The translations under genes and the position numbers were made by a program. The notes below the pieces were generated by a model that was given only the letters and a program-made list of their open reading frames with translations, ran no database searches and was not told where the DNA came from. Shown piece after piece: positions 1-5,881 of a stretch of DNA of 11,199 nt. The stretch spans positions 1 through 11,199 of the forward strand of contig JAGYOJ010000027.1 of NCBI GenBank assembly GCA_018399435.1, written 5' to 3'. The DNA is from Actinomycetota bacterium (GTDB taxonomy: Bacteria > Actinomycetota > Humimicrobiia > Humimicrobiales > Humimicrobiaceae). How positions within the stretch are numbered: position 1 is the stretch's first letter; each line of letters starts with the position of its first letter.

Positions 1-231
1 GATATAAAGCAGAAGATAAATTATTAAAATTAATTTATATATCCTAATAATTCTAAAAAGAATATCTGGCAGCCACCCTGTTTTCACAGCAACTGTTCTA
101 AGGAAAAGCGCATGAATGGTAAGTGATTTTAAAAATGCCTTGGACACTTTAATGCATAAAAAGCCAATACCATTTTGAACATAATATACAGTGAAATTAG
201 TGTCTCCCAGGAATTGGCTGTCATTATTTGC
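1..231 (-). pseudogene. Possible gene fragment, open to the window edge, no start codon
   Basis: The reverse strand is free of stops for 77 codons, from just after a TGA (232-234) to base 1. The translation begins ANNDSQFLGDTNFTVYYVQN, and its end becomes very hydrophobic (Ile/Leu/Tyr rich). There is no ATG or TTG in frame and no ribosome-binding site; one GTG codon lies in frame about 28 codons in, without an SD. It may be the remnant of a gene that ends outside the window, or chance in AT-rich DNA. I do not recognise a family. Confidence 0.2.
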
Positions 232-414
232 TCATTATATTTAATTAGAGTGTATAAAATTAATAAATGTTATTTGTTATAGCAGTGGACCATTTGCTTA
301 CAAAAGCAGCACCTCCTTTTAATTCATGTCTGGGCTGAAGAAATCTCCAATTTCTATTCCGGTAGCTATAAAATTATGCAGTAACAATCAATTGAAAATA
401 TTTATATTTTTTAA
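1..414. other. Degraded non-coding region downstream of the isomerase gene
   Basis: No intact gene is visible in these 414 bases. On the reverse strand there are coding-like fragments without starts: a stop-free stretch at 231..1 and a short tail at 387..319. A strong Shine-Dalgarno-like sequence (AAAAGGAGGT on the reverse strand, 312-321) is followed by no usable open frame. The pattern fits decayed or deleted genes that once followed the isomerase gene in the same direction. No RNA gene or mobile-element end is recognised. Confidence 0.4.
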
Positions 415-987
415 TTATATGTTATCCGGCTTATCCATAAGCTCTAATGGATAATCTCCTATTTTTTCAACCTCAAACCCGTTTGCTTTGAATTTCTCAT
501 AGTTAAAATTGTTTAGCTCGTCACATGCTAATTTATGAAACTCATAAAAATTTGGCCACCATTCATATCCATCTCCAAGATTGTGACTCAGATAGGCATC
601 AGCTATATCTTTACCCATTTGGGGGGCTACATAGAAAGCGCCCATAGCCAGCACATTGACATTATTTCCAGTAATTGCCCGTAAAGCAGCTGGAACACTC
701 TCAACAACGCCTGCGAAAACTCCTGGACATTTGCTGGCCGCAATATGGATTCCCATCCCGGTTCCGCAAAACAATAAAGCCCTCTCAAATTCACCTTCTG
801 AGATTTTCGCACCAGCCTTCAGTCCGATTCGATGAAACATCTCCGGATCTTTTTCATCTTCAGACTTAACACCAATATCTGTTACAGTCCAACCCTTTTT
901 TTTAAGATGTTCTGCCACGGCTTCTTTCAGTGGAAAGCCAGCAAAATCCGCGGCAACCAAAATCTGTTTGTCTTTTACGGTTTTCAT
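415..987 (-). CDS. RpiB/LacA/LacB family sugar-phosphate isomerase
   Basis: A 190-residue cytoplasmic protein of the RpiB/LacAB fold, which interconverts aldose and ketose phosphates. The ATG is preceded by AAAAGGAG six bases upstream. Seen in the sequence: an N-terminal strand with an AADFAG segment (12-17), and the family signature FCGTGMGI (73-80) with Cys74 as the likely proton-transfer base. An NVNVLAMG segment follows (109-116). In ribose-5-phosphate isomerase B the first motif is normally DHxG and a second His lies just before the NVL segment. Here these positions are Phe15 and Gly108, so the ribose-5-phosphate reaction is doubtful. The protein is longer than E. coli RpiB, with a C-terminal extension of about 40 residues, as in LacB-like members. 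Substrate is unknown; a tetrose, pentose or hexose phosphate from a sugar-catabolic pathway is likely. It stands alone, with decayed DNA downstream. Family is secure, substrate is not. Confidence 0.85.
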   Translation of the reverse strand: MKTVKDKQILVAADFAGFPLKEAVAEHLKKKGWTVTDIGVKSEDEKDPEMFHRIGLKAGAKISEGEFERALLFCGTGMGIHIAASKCPGVFAGVVESVPAALRAITGNNVNVLAMGAFYVAPQMGKDIADAYLSHNLGDGYEWWPNFYEFHKLACDELNNFNYEKFKANGFEVEKIGDYPLELMDKPDNI

Positions 988-1685
988 ATGATGCTCCTTT
1001 TAACTCATAGTGATTATTATTCTATCTGTAATGACAACTGCTTATTTTTAAGATAAAAACATCATATTACATCACATAATACAATTCAATCAGTTCGCAA
1101 AAGAGATATTTTTAAACTTAGGCCAGTTGCCCAAGGAGATTAAATAGCAACTAATACTATCAATATATTAAAAGATGTCTTTGATTAATTATATGCTATA
1201 TAAATTTTCTTTGGAATTCTTGTGTTTGGTTCTTCTATATACAAAATAAAATGGCAAACAAGAGAATTACAAAAGATTTATAATGTAGCAAGCAGCTGGT
1301 CAAAGAGGGACCAAATAAGTAATTAGCAAGATATAAATAATTAAATAAAGTATTATAAAAATATTGTAGTAGCACCAGGTTTTAAAATTGCGAACCAAAT
1401 CATGAAGGAATTGCATAATTTAAAATTTTTATATTAATTTATTTTCTCTCTAAATGAAATGAATATATTAAAAAAACTCTAAAGTGGATAATTTATTATT
1501 TACAGAATTTACTCCATAAAAATAATTCCTGATAAAATAAAAATAATATCTTTGCACTCATCAATTTGAAAAAGTAACTGAAATAATTGGCAAACGGCTT
1601 TTAATCAAGGTATACTTATTCAATATATTAAACATTCGCTTTTAAAATAAGATTTTAAGGCTTATATAGGGATTAGTAGCTCACA

Positions 1686-1725
1686 TTAAACAAAGATAGA
1701 ACCTTATTAAGTTTAAACAAAGATA
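1686..1725. repeat. 13-bp direct repeat upstream of the dehydrogenase
   Basis: TTAAACAAAGATA occurs at 1686-1698 and exactly again at 1713-1725, 27 bases apart. It lies about 85-120 bases upstream of the TTG start. The sequence is AT-rich, so chance is possible, but the location would suit tandem binding sites for a regulator. Confidence 0.35.
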
Positions 1726-1736
1726 TTTTATATCTT
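1720..1736. promoter_or_regulatory. Inverted repeat upstream of the dehydrogenase, possible operator
   Basis: AAGATAT-TTT-ATATCTT is a perfect 7-bp inverted repeat with a 3-base centre. It overlaps the second copy of the direct repeat and lies about 70 bases before the start codon. There is no T-run after it, so it looks more like a protein-binding site than a terminator. The bound factor is unknown. Confidence 0.3.
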
Positions 1737-1808
1737 ATGGAAATAATTTGGCTAGATTAAAAATAATTGAACTGTTTATACACTATTAAAAGTAGATGGA
1801 GGTTAAAT

Positions 1809-2594
1809 TTGAAGACTATTGATTTATCAAAAAAAATTGCAGTAGTAACTGGAGGGTCAGGTCAGTTAGGCCGTACTATTTGTAAAAATCTTGCAGAATG
1901 TGGAGCAGATGTTGCTATAGGTTATTATATCCAGAGAGATTTAGCAGAAAAAATAAAATTAGAAGTGGAAAAAGAATTTGGAGTTAATGCTATAGTGCTG
2001 AGAGTTGATGTTACTAGTCTTAATTCTATAATAGAAATGAAAGAAATAGTTATAAATAAGCTAGGGGTTGCTGATATTATTATTAATAATGCAGTAATTC
2101 AACTAAAAGAATGGAAAGATGTATTGAATGAAGACACAAAGAGTTACGAAAGCCAATTCAAGTCTTCAGTTTTACAAAATGTTTTTATGGCCAAAGCCTT
2201 TGTACCCGATATGATAAAGAAAAATTATGGTAGGATAATTGGTATGAATACTGAATGTTCAATGCAGGCTTTTCCTACTCAATCTGCATATGTATCGGGA
2301 AAGCGTGGAATGGATGGAGTTTTAAGAGTGCTGGCAAGGGAAGTAGGAAAATATAATATAACAGTCAATCAAGTTGCACCAGGGTGGACTATTAGTGATA
2401 ACTGTCGGGTAACAGATGGTACAGAATCAAATATCAACCAGGATTTCCCATATATTAATAGAGTCCCCATGTCAAGGCGTGCTACAGATGAAGACATAGC
2501 TAATGCTGTCTGTTTTCTAGCTTCTGATCTTGCTAGCTTCATAACAGGAGTATATTTACCTGTGACTGGTGGGAATGTAATGCCTTGCATATAG
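1809..2594 (+). CDS. Short-chain dehydrogenase/reductase (SDR family)
   Basis: A 261-residue classical SDR, predicted to be a cytoplasmic NAD(P)-dependent oxidoreductase of an alcohol or sugar-type substrate. The start is TTG at 1809 because GGAGG sits six bases upstream (1798-1802) and the protein then begins MKTIDLSKKIAVVTGG, the usual SDR N-terminus. An in-frame TTG at 1767 has no ribosome-binding site. Seen: the cofactor motif TGGSGQLG (14-21), DVT (67-69), NNAV (93-96, normally NNAG), Asn124 in the fourth helix, and the catalytic pair Tyr161/Lys165 in YVSGK. The residue 13 before the Tyr, normally the catalytic Ser, is Thr148. PGWT and the C-terminal LPVTGG segment are normal for the family. 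The closest naming level is a 3-oxoacyl-ACP reductase or gluconate 5-dehydrogenase-like protein. A role with the nearby sugar-phosphate isomerase is possible but unproven, as the two genes are divergent. Confidence 0.85.
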   Translation: MKTIDLSKKIAVVTGGSGQLGRTICKNLAECGADVAIGYYIQRDLAEKIKLEVEKEFGVNAIVLRVDVTSLNSIIEMKEIVINKLGVADIIINNAVIQLKEWKDVLNEDTKSYESQFKSSVLQNVFMAKAFVPDMIKKNYGRIIGMNTECSMQAFPTQSAYVSGKRGMDGVLRVLAREVGKYNITVNQVAPGWTISDNCRVTDGTESNINQDFPYINRVPMSRRATDEDIANAVCFLASDLASFITGVYLPVTGGNVMPCI

Positions 2595-2645
2595 CAATTT
2601 CAGTTGAGTCTATAATATAAACTAGTAATAAATTAAGCTCATAAG

Positions 2646-2675
2646 ATAAAAAAAAGAAAAGATGAAAGTTTCATC
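2646..2675 (-). terminator. Possible terminator for the HEPN/nucleotidyltransferase operon
   Basis: Read on the reverse strand, GATGAA-ACT-TTCATC forms a 6-bp hairpin followed immediately by TTTTCTTTTTTTT. It is about 190 bases beyond the HEPN stop codon. The stem is short and AT-rich, so termination would depend mainly on the long U-tract. Confidence 0.4.
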
Positions 2676-2777
2676 AGGAGCTTTATTTATAAGATACTTA
2701 TCTTAATGCAAAGCGCTGTGTTATTAGAGCGAGTCACCCCTTTTTTTAGTTGAGGCCGTTCTTTTATTGGCATCGTA

Positions 2778-2807
2778 TGGTAGCCCCAAATATTGGAATA
2801 TCGAACC
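2778..2807 (-). other. tRNA 3'-end-like remnant (weak)
   Basis: On the reverse strand this reads GGTTCGAT, then 15 bases, then GCTACCA. The intact tRNA-Glu gene at 3940-4015 has the same two blocks in the same order and orientation, separated by 10 bases. The first block is the T-loop, the second the end of the acceptor stem plus CCA. No 5' half of a tRNA is present upstream. It could be a decayed duplication of a tRNA end, as left by integration events, or chance. The same bases also read as a coding-like tail on the forward strand. Confidence 0.2.
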
Positions 2808-2862
2808 AGATTATTATGGATATGTTAAAAATAAAGAAAAATTTTAATAAAAATAGAGAAAA

Positions 2863-3288
2863 TTAATCCAGTATTTTTTTAATTTCTTTAACAAGATAAT
2901 TAGCATTCTTAATTGCTTCTGTTGCTTCTTTTGATGAAATTAGCCCTGCTACATCATAAACAGTTCTATTTCTCTTTCTTCTCATCGTATCAAAGATATC
3001 TATTATATTAGAAAATTTATCGCCTAAAGCAATTCCTGCAAATTCAATTATAGTAGCATGGTGCCCAATCCCTGCGGGCCTAAACCCTTTCGAAAACATT
3101 AATGCTTTTGAAGCTTGAAGCATAGCATTATATGCAATATTAAATGCCCAGTCCTGGTTTTCTTTAAGTATTTTTTCAGCAGTCTTTAAATCTCTTTTTG
3201 ATAAAGCTAGACAATCAGAAATCTGTTTATTAGAAAATTTTCCAGGTCTTATTCTTCTACTATTTTCTAGTTCTGAATAATCTATCAT
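2863..3288 (-). CDS. HEPN-domain protein, partner of the nucleotidyltransferase
   Basis: A 141-residue, mainly helical protein of the HEPN superfamily, the usual toxin (RNase) partner in nucleotidyltransferase/HEPN two-gene systems. I use the ATG at 3288, with GGAAATAAGG just upstream; a TTG four codons earlier (3300) has no Shine-Dalgarno sequence. Seen: a helix with Ala/Leu-rich faces at about 24-45, a second at 48-68 (WAFNIAYNAMLQASKALMF), then HH (76-77), and the C-terminal signature RRKRNRTVYD (103-112). HEPN RNases carry R-x4-6-H here; this protein has Arg106 and Asn107 but Tyr111 in place of the His. That may mean weak or no RNase activity, or a Tyr that is modified by the partner, as inferred from the HepT/MntA systems. 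The start overlaps the upstream gene by 29 bases, implying translational coupling. The family is fairly sure; toxin activity is inferred. Confidence 0.75.
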   Translation of the reverse strand: MIDYSELENSRRIRPGKFSNKQISDCLALSKRDLKTAEKILKENQDWAFNIAYNAMLQASKALMFSKGFRPAGIGHHATIIEFAGIALGDKFSNIIDIFDTMRRKRNRTVYDVAGLISSKEATEAIKNANYLVKEIKKILD

Positions 3289-3865
3289 CCTTATTTCCAA
3301 TAATTAAAATTATAGGTTCTTCTAATACAGTCCTTATAAAGTTATCGTTATTATTAATCCTTTTCTCCATTTCTTCTCTGGTATATACTGAATAATTAAT
3401 TATTCTGTTAATTTTTTTCTCTATTTTTTTTATTGCTTTATTTATATTTAAATCAGGTATATTACCAATTATCATCAGATCTATATCGCTTTGGGAGGTT
3501 TCCTCACCACTAGCAAATGAGCCATAAATAAAAACAAGCTCAATATTTTCTTTTTTCTCAAGCTCTTTTTTTATTATATCCGAGAGTCCTGTTGTTTTAA
3601 TAAAGATATTTCTTAATTCCTTATACAATGGAAATCTCTTATCTAAAATATATCTTTTCTGGTTACCTTCAACTGATGGTGTAAGAAGATTAATTTTTTC
3701 AAGTTTAGCAAGTTCTTTTTGGATATTACTTACTGGCCTGTTAAGTATTTTTTCTAGCTGTCTGATATAGTATCCTTCCTCAGGATGCATGAAGAAGTGT
3801 GAAAGAATGTCAATTCTTACCTTAGAAGAAAAAAGTGTTTTTAATATAGTGTTAACCTTTTCCAT
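3260..3865 (-). CDS. Winged-helix DNA-binding and MNT-type nucleotidyltransferase fusion
   Basis: A 201-residue protein with two domains. Residues 1-75 form a winged helix (ISNIQKEL-type recognition helix at about 44-56, KRYILD wing at 70-75) like those of ArsR/MarR-type regulators. Residues about 95-195 are a minimal nucleotidyltransferase with the GS-x10-DxD signature: Gly115-Ser116 in YGSFASG, then Asp127 and Asp129 in SDIDLM. The third acidic residue of the full active site is not obvious in INYSVY (156-161). In MntA/HepT systems such proteins act as the antitoxin that adds AMP to the HEPN partner; here the DNA-binding domain suggests it also represses its own promoter. The ATG at 3865 has no Shine-Dalgarno sequence, and the predicted leader is only about 20-25 bases. 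It is first in a two-gene operon with the HEPN gene. A palindrome next to the promoter is the likely operator. Confidence 0.8.
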   Translation of the reverse strand: MEKVNTILKTLFSSKVRIDILSHFFMHPEEGYYIRQLEKILNRPVSNIQKELAKLEKINLLTPSVEGNQKRYILDKRFPLYKELRNIFIKTTGLSDIIKKELEKKENIELVFIYGSFASGEETSQSDIDLMIIGNIPDLNINKAIKKIEKKINRIINYSVYTREEMEKRINNNDNFIRTVLEEPIILIIGNKDDRLFRTRK

Positions 3866-3874
3866 AAAAATATT

Positions 3875-3895
3875 TTGTTCTAATTATTAGAACAA
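3875..3895 (-). promoter_or_regulatory. Perfect palindromic operator for the wHTH-MNT gene
   Basis: TTGTTCTAAT-T-ATTAGAACAA is a perfect 10-bp inverted repeat with a single central base. It begins at the edge of the -10 element and covers the expected transcription start, 9 bases before the ATG. A further half-site, ATTAGAACA, lies at 3907-3915 inside the promoter spacer, 21 bases (two helical turns) from the matching half at 3886-3894. The likely ligand is the winged-helix domain of the gene product (inference). Confidence 0.7.
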
Positions 3896-3923
3896 TTGTA
3901 ATTAATATTAGAACAGAAGTCAA
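3895..3923 (-). promoter_or_regulatory. Sigma70-type promoter of the nucleotidyltransferase/HEPN operon
   Basis: On the reverse strand, TTGACT (3918-3923) and TACAAT (3895-3900) are separated by exactly 17 bases. Each differs from consensus by one base. The expected start near 3888 falls inside the palindrome, leaving a very short leader. Confidence 0.7.
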
Positions 3924-3939
3924 ATATTTTTATAGAAAC

Positions 3940-4015
3940 TGGTAGCGCATAGGGGGATCGAACCCCTGTTTCAGCCGTGAGAGGGCTGTGTCCTAGGCCA
4001 CTAGACGAATGCGCC
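3940..4015 (-). tRNA. tRNA-Glu (anticodon CTC)
   Basis: The reverse strand folds as a complete 76-base tRNA with encoded CCA. The acceptor stem is GGCGCAT with ATGCGCT (first pair G-U) and the discriminator is A. The anticodon arm is CAGCC-CTCTCAC-GGCTG, giving anticodon CTC (bases 3979-3981 on the forward strand). The T-arm is AGGGG-TTCGATC-CCCCT. The body matches the bacterial tRNA-Glu pattern (TTCGTCTAGTGG in the D-arm region). A TATAAT box at 4035-4040 on the same strand is a plausible -10, without a clear -35. Confidence 0.95.
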
Positions 4016-4087
4016 ACAATAAAGAATTTTAGCTATTATATATTATTTTGTAAATACCTAATAAAATTTCTAATTATTGATATTTAT

Positions 4088-4117
4088 TTGGAATATTGAA
4101 CATAAATGTACTATAAT
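4088..4117 (+). promoter_or_regulatory. Probable promoter of the ANTAR-fba-pfk operon
   Basis: TTGGAA (4088-4093) and a perfect TATAAT (4112-4117) are separated by 18 bases, placing a start near 4124, about 26 bases before the ATG. The spacer is one base longer than ideal and the -35 is imperfect. Confidence 0.45.
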
Positions 4118-4149
4118 TTTTAAAGTTATCATATATAATAATTATAATC

Positions 4150-4866
4150 ATGGCTAAAGAAGATAATTGCATTGAAAGTCCTAAAGAAATTATAGAAGCT
4201 CTATCCAAAATTGGGGAAGCCATTACTTCTGACAGGTACCTCGAAGATATACTTAAGTTAATAGTTACAGTAACCGCAGAAGTTATGGGATCCAAGTTAT
4301 GCTCTATAATGCTTTTAGACCAAAAGAAAAAAGAACTGACTATAAAAGCAACCCAAAGCATCAGCAAAGAATACATTAATAAGAATCCATTAAAATTAGG
4401 GGAAGGCATTGCAGGAAAAGTTGCCTTAGAAAACAAGGCAATGGTTGTAAAGAATATTCTAGAAAGTGATACTTACAAGAACAAAGAAATAGCGAGAAAA
4501 GAAAATCTTTCATCCCTTTTATGTGTCCCTTTGCATGTTAAGGGCAAGGTTATAGGAGTAATTAATTCATATACATCAAAACCCCATGATTTTAGCGATT
4601 ATGAAATGAGCATACTGGAGACTGTTGCAGACCAGGCAGCAATAGTTATAGAAAATTACAGGTTGGTAGTTGAGACAAAAGTTATTAAAGAGGAGCTTGA
4701 GACCAGGAAAATAGTAGAAAGAGCCAAAGGTATTTTAATGAAAGAATATGACCTTTCAGAAAATGATGCTTTTAAAAAGATCCAAAAATTTTCTATGAAT
4801 AAAAGGAAATCTATGAGAGAAGTATCTGATGCTATAATAATGTCATATGAAATGAAAAAAGATTAA
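4150..4866 (+). CDS. GAF-ANTAR RNA-binding antiterminator
   Basis: A 238-residue cytoplasmic regulator. Residues about 28-170 form a GAF sensor domain (GEGIAGKVALENKA at 84-97, LCVPLHVKGKVIGVIN at 124-139). A helical linker (170-185) follows. The C-terminal ANTAR domain (about 180-232) has the family pattern ETRKIVERAKGILMKEYDLS with the AF-xx-IQ and REVSDAII helices. ANTAR domains bind pairs of RNA hairpins with six-base loops and prevent transcription termination. Such a pair lies at 6967-7038, in front of the glutamate synthase genes, and is the likely target. The GAF ligand is unknown: it carries Cys51 and Cys125, but no haem or Fe-S motif is recognisable. There is no receiver domain, so control is by ligand rather than by phosphorelay. 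The ATG at 4150 lacks a good Shine-Dalgarno sequence. The gene is followed after 14 bases by fba, so the three genes probably form one operon. Confidence 0.92.
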   Translation: MAKEDNCIESPKEIIEALSKIGEAITSDRYLEDILKLIVTVTAEVMGSKLCSIMLLDQKKKELTIKATQSISKEYINKNPLKLGEGIAGKVALENKAMVVKNILESDTYKNKEIARKENLSSLLCVPLHVKGKVIGVINSYTSKPHDFSDYEMSILETVADQAAIVIENYRLVVETKVIKEELETRKIVERAKGILMKEYDLSENDAFKKIQKFSMNKRKSMREVSDAIIMSYEMKKD

Positions 4867-4880
4867 ACAGGGAGGTAAAA

Positions 4881-5873
4881 TTGCCACTAGTACCAATGAA
4901 ACAAATCCTAGAAGAGGCTATAAAGGGTAATTATGGTGTAGGAGCATATAATGTTAATAATATGGAGCAAATTCAGGGAATAATGCGTGCTGCAAAGGAA
5001 ACAAGCTCCCCCCTTATAATTCAAGCTTCAAGGGGTGCCTTAAAATATACCAATATGGTATACATAAAGCATATGGCTGCAGCAGCTGTTGAAGATAATC
5101 CAGAAATTCCAATAGCCTTGCACCTAGACCATGGAAATAGCCTAGAAACCTGCAAACAGGCCATTGGCCTAGGTTTTACCTCAGTTATGATAGACGGCTC
5201 CTTAAAAGAGGATTCAAAAACTCCCACAACTTATGAAGAAAATGTTGAGGTGACCAAGAAAGTAGTAGATTATGCTCATGAATATGGGGTGACTGTTGAA
5301 GGAGAACTTGGGACTCTTGGAGGAATTGAAGACGGCGTGGGTTCTGGAAAAGTAAAGTTAACTGATCCAGATGAAGCAGTAAAATTTGTAAAAGATACAG
5401 GTGTAGACGCCCTGGCTCTTGCAATTGGAACAAGCCACGGAGCATATAAATTTAAAGCAGAACCAAAGCTAGCTTTAAATATTGTTAGCCAAGTGTCACA
5501 AAGGCTTGGAGACTTTCCGCTGGTAATGCATGGCTCTTCATCTGTACCCCAGGACTTAATTGCAATTATTAATAAATACGGCGGTAGCTTACAAAAAACT
5601 ATGGGGGTCCCAATAAAGTCAATACAGGAGGCAATAAAAAGAGGAATAAGGAAAATAAATGTTGACACAGATGGAAGGCTTGCAATGACCGGAGCAGTAA
5701 GGAAAGTTCTTTCAGAAAAACCAGATGTATTTGATCCCAGGAAATATTTTGGAGCTGCAAGGGAAGCCGTATACAACGTTATAAAAGGAAAAATGCAAGC
5801 TTTTGGTACTGCAGGGCATGCATCTGATTACATCCCAAAGAATTTAGAAGATATGAAAAAATATTATATCTAG
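4881..5873 (+). CDS. fba: Class II fructose-1,6-bisphosphate aldolase
   Basis: A 330-residue zinc aldolase that reversibly splits fructose-1,6-bisphosphate into glyceraldehyde-3-phosphate and dihydroxyacetone phosphate. The start is TTG at 4881 with GGGAGG five bases upstream (4870-4875). Seen: NVNNMEQ (24-30), HLDHG (81-85) with catalytic Asp83 and zinc ligand His84, and VEGELGTLGG (139-148). Zinc ligands His186 in TSHG (184-187) and His217 in MHGSS (216-220) are present. The phosphate/substrate segment KINVDTD (258-264) is also intact. Glu134 (YAHEYG) fits the structural zinc position of class II enzymes. Length and motifs are those of the Bacillus-type subfamily, though a tagatose-bisphosphate aldolase cannot be fully excluded. 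It sits between the ANTAR regulator and the phosphofructokinase, which makes its substrate, so fructose-bisphosphate is the best call. Confidence 0.95.
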   Translation: MPLVPMKQILEEAIKGNYGVGAYNVNNMEQIQGIMRAAKETSSPLIIQASRGALKYTNMVYIKHMAAAAVEDNPEIPIALHLDHGNSLETCKQAIGLGFTSVMIDGSLKEDSKTPTTYEENVEVTKKVVDYAHEYGVTVEGELGTLGGIEDGVGSGKVKLTDPDEAVKFVKDTGVDALALAIGTSHGAYKFKAEPKLALNIVSQVSQRLGDFPLVMHGSSSVPQDLIAIINKYGGSLQKTMGVPIKSIQEAIKRGIRKINVDTDGRLAMTGAVRKVLSEKPDVFDPRKYFGAAREAVYNVIKGKMQAFGTAGHASDYIPKNLEDMKKYYI

Positions 5874-5881
5874 GACGTATT

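Larger units (their letters stand above)
988..1808. other. Long AT-rich intergenic region between divergent genes
   Basis: About 800 bases between the divergent isomerase and dehydrogenase genes, with stops in every frame at short intervals. It must hold both promoters, but no good -35/-10 pair stands out. A short coding-like stretch near 1364-1437 (forward; VVAPGFKIANQIMKEL) ends at a TAA without a start and may be a gene remnant. Small repeats lie near 1686-1736. A 5-bp inverted repeat (TGGTC...GACCA) near 1297-1313 has no T-tract. No RNA gene or transposase is recognised. Confidence 0.5.
2595..2862. other. Intergenic region between convergent genes, hairpins and remnants
   Basis: This gap lies between the end of the forward dehydrogenase gene and the end of the reverse HEPN gene. 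It holds an imperfect 13-bp inverted repeat (2628-2640 with 2678-2690, one mismatch) enclosing a smaller palindrome at 2661-2675. A second palindrome, TAAGATA-CT-TATCTTA, lies at 2690-2705. A coding-like tail (2731-2847, ending TAA; includes SYGSPKYWNIEPDYYGY) has no start. No complete gene is present. Confidence 0.45.

Noticed and set aside
1297..1313. Hairpin TGGTC-AAAGAGG-GACCA in the long intergenic gap
   Set aside because: It is a 5-bp stem with no T-tract, no second hairpin and no nearby gene start. The loop is seven bases, so it is not an ANTAR site.
1767..1808. Upstream in-frame TTG start for the SDR gene (14 extra residues)
   Set aside because: It has no ribosome-binding site, and the extra residues do not fit an SDR N-terminus. 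GGAGG is ideally placed for the TTG at 1809.
2701..2750. Possible forward terminator for the SDR gene (GCGCT...AGAGCG then a run of seven Ts)
   Set aside because: Only about four base pairs form, and the T-run is separated from the stem by GAGTCACCCC. It is too weak to call.
4074..4436. Reverse-strand open frame with membrane-like segments opposite the GAF domain
   Set aside because: It is antisense to the clear GAF-ANTAR gene and covers its promoter. There is no ribosome site, and the hydrophobicity is a codon artefact.
5021..5776. Several long reverse-strand open frames inside the aldolase gene
   Set aside because: They are antisense to a strongly supported aldolase, lack family features and ribosome sites, and reflect its codon usage.
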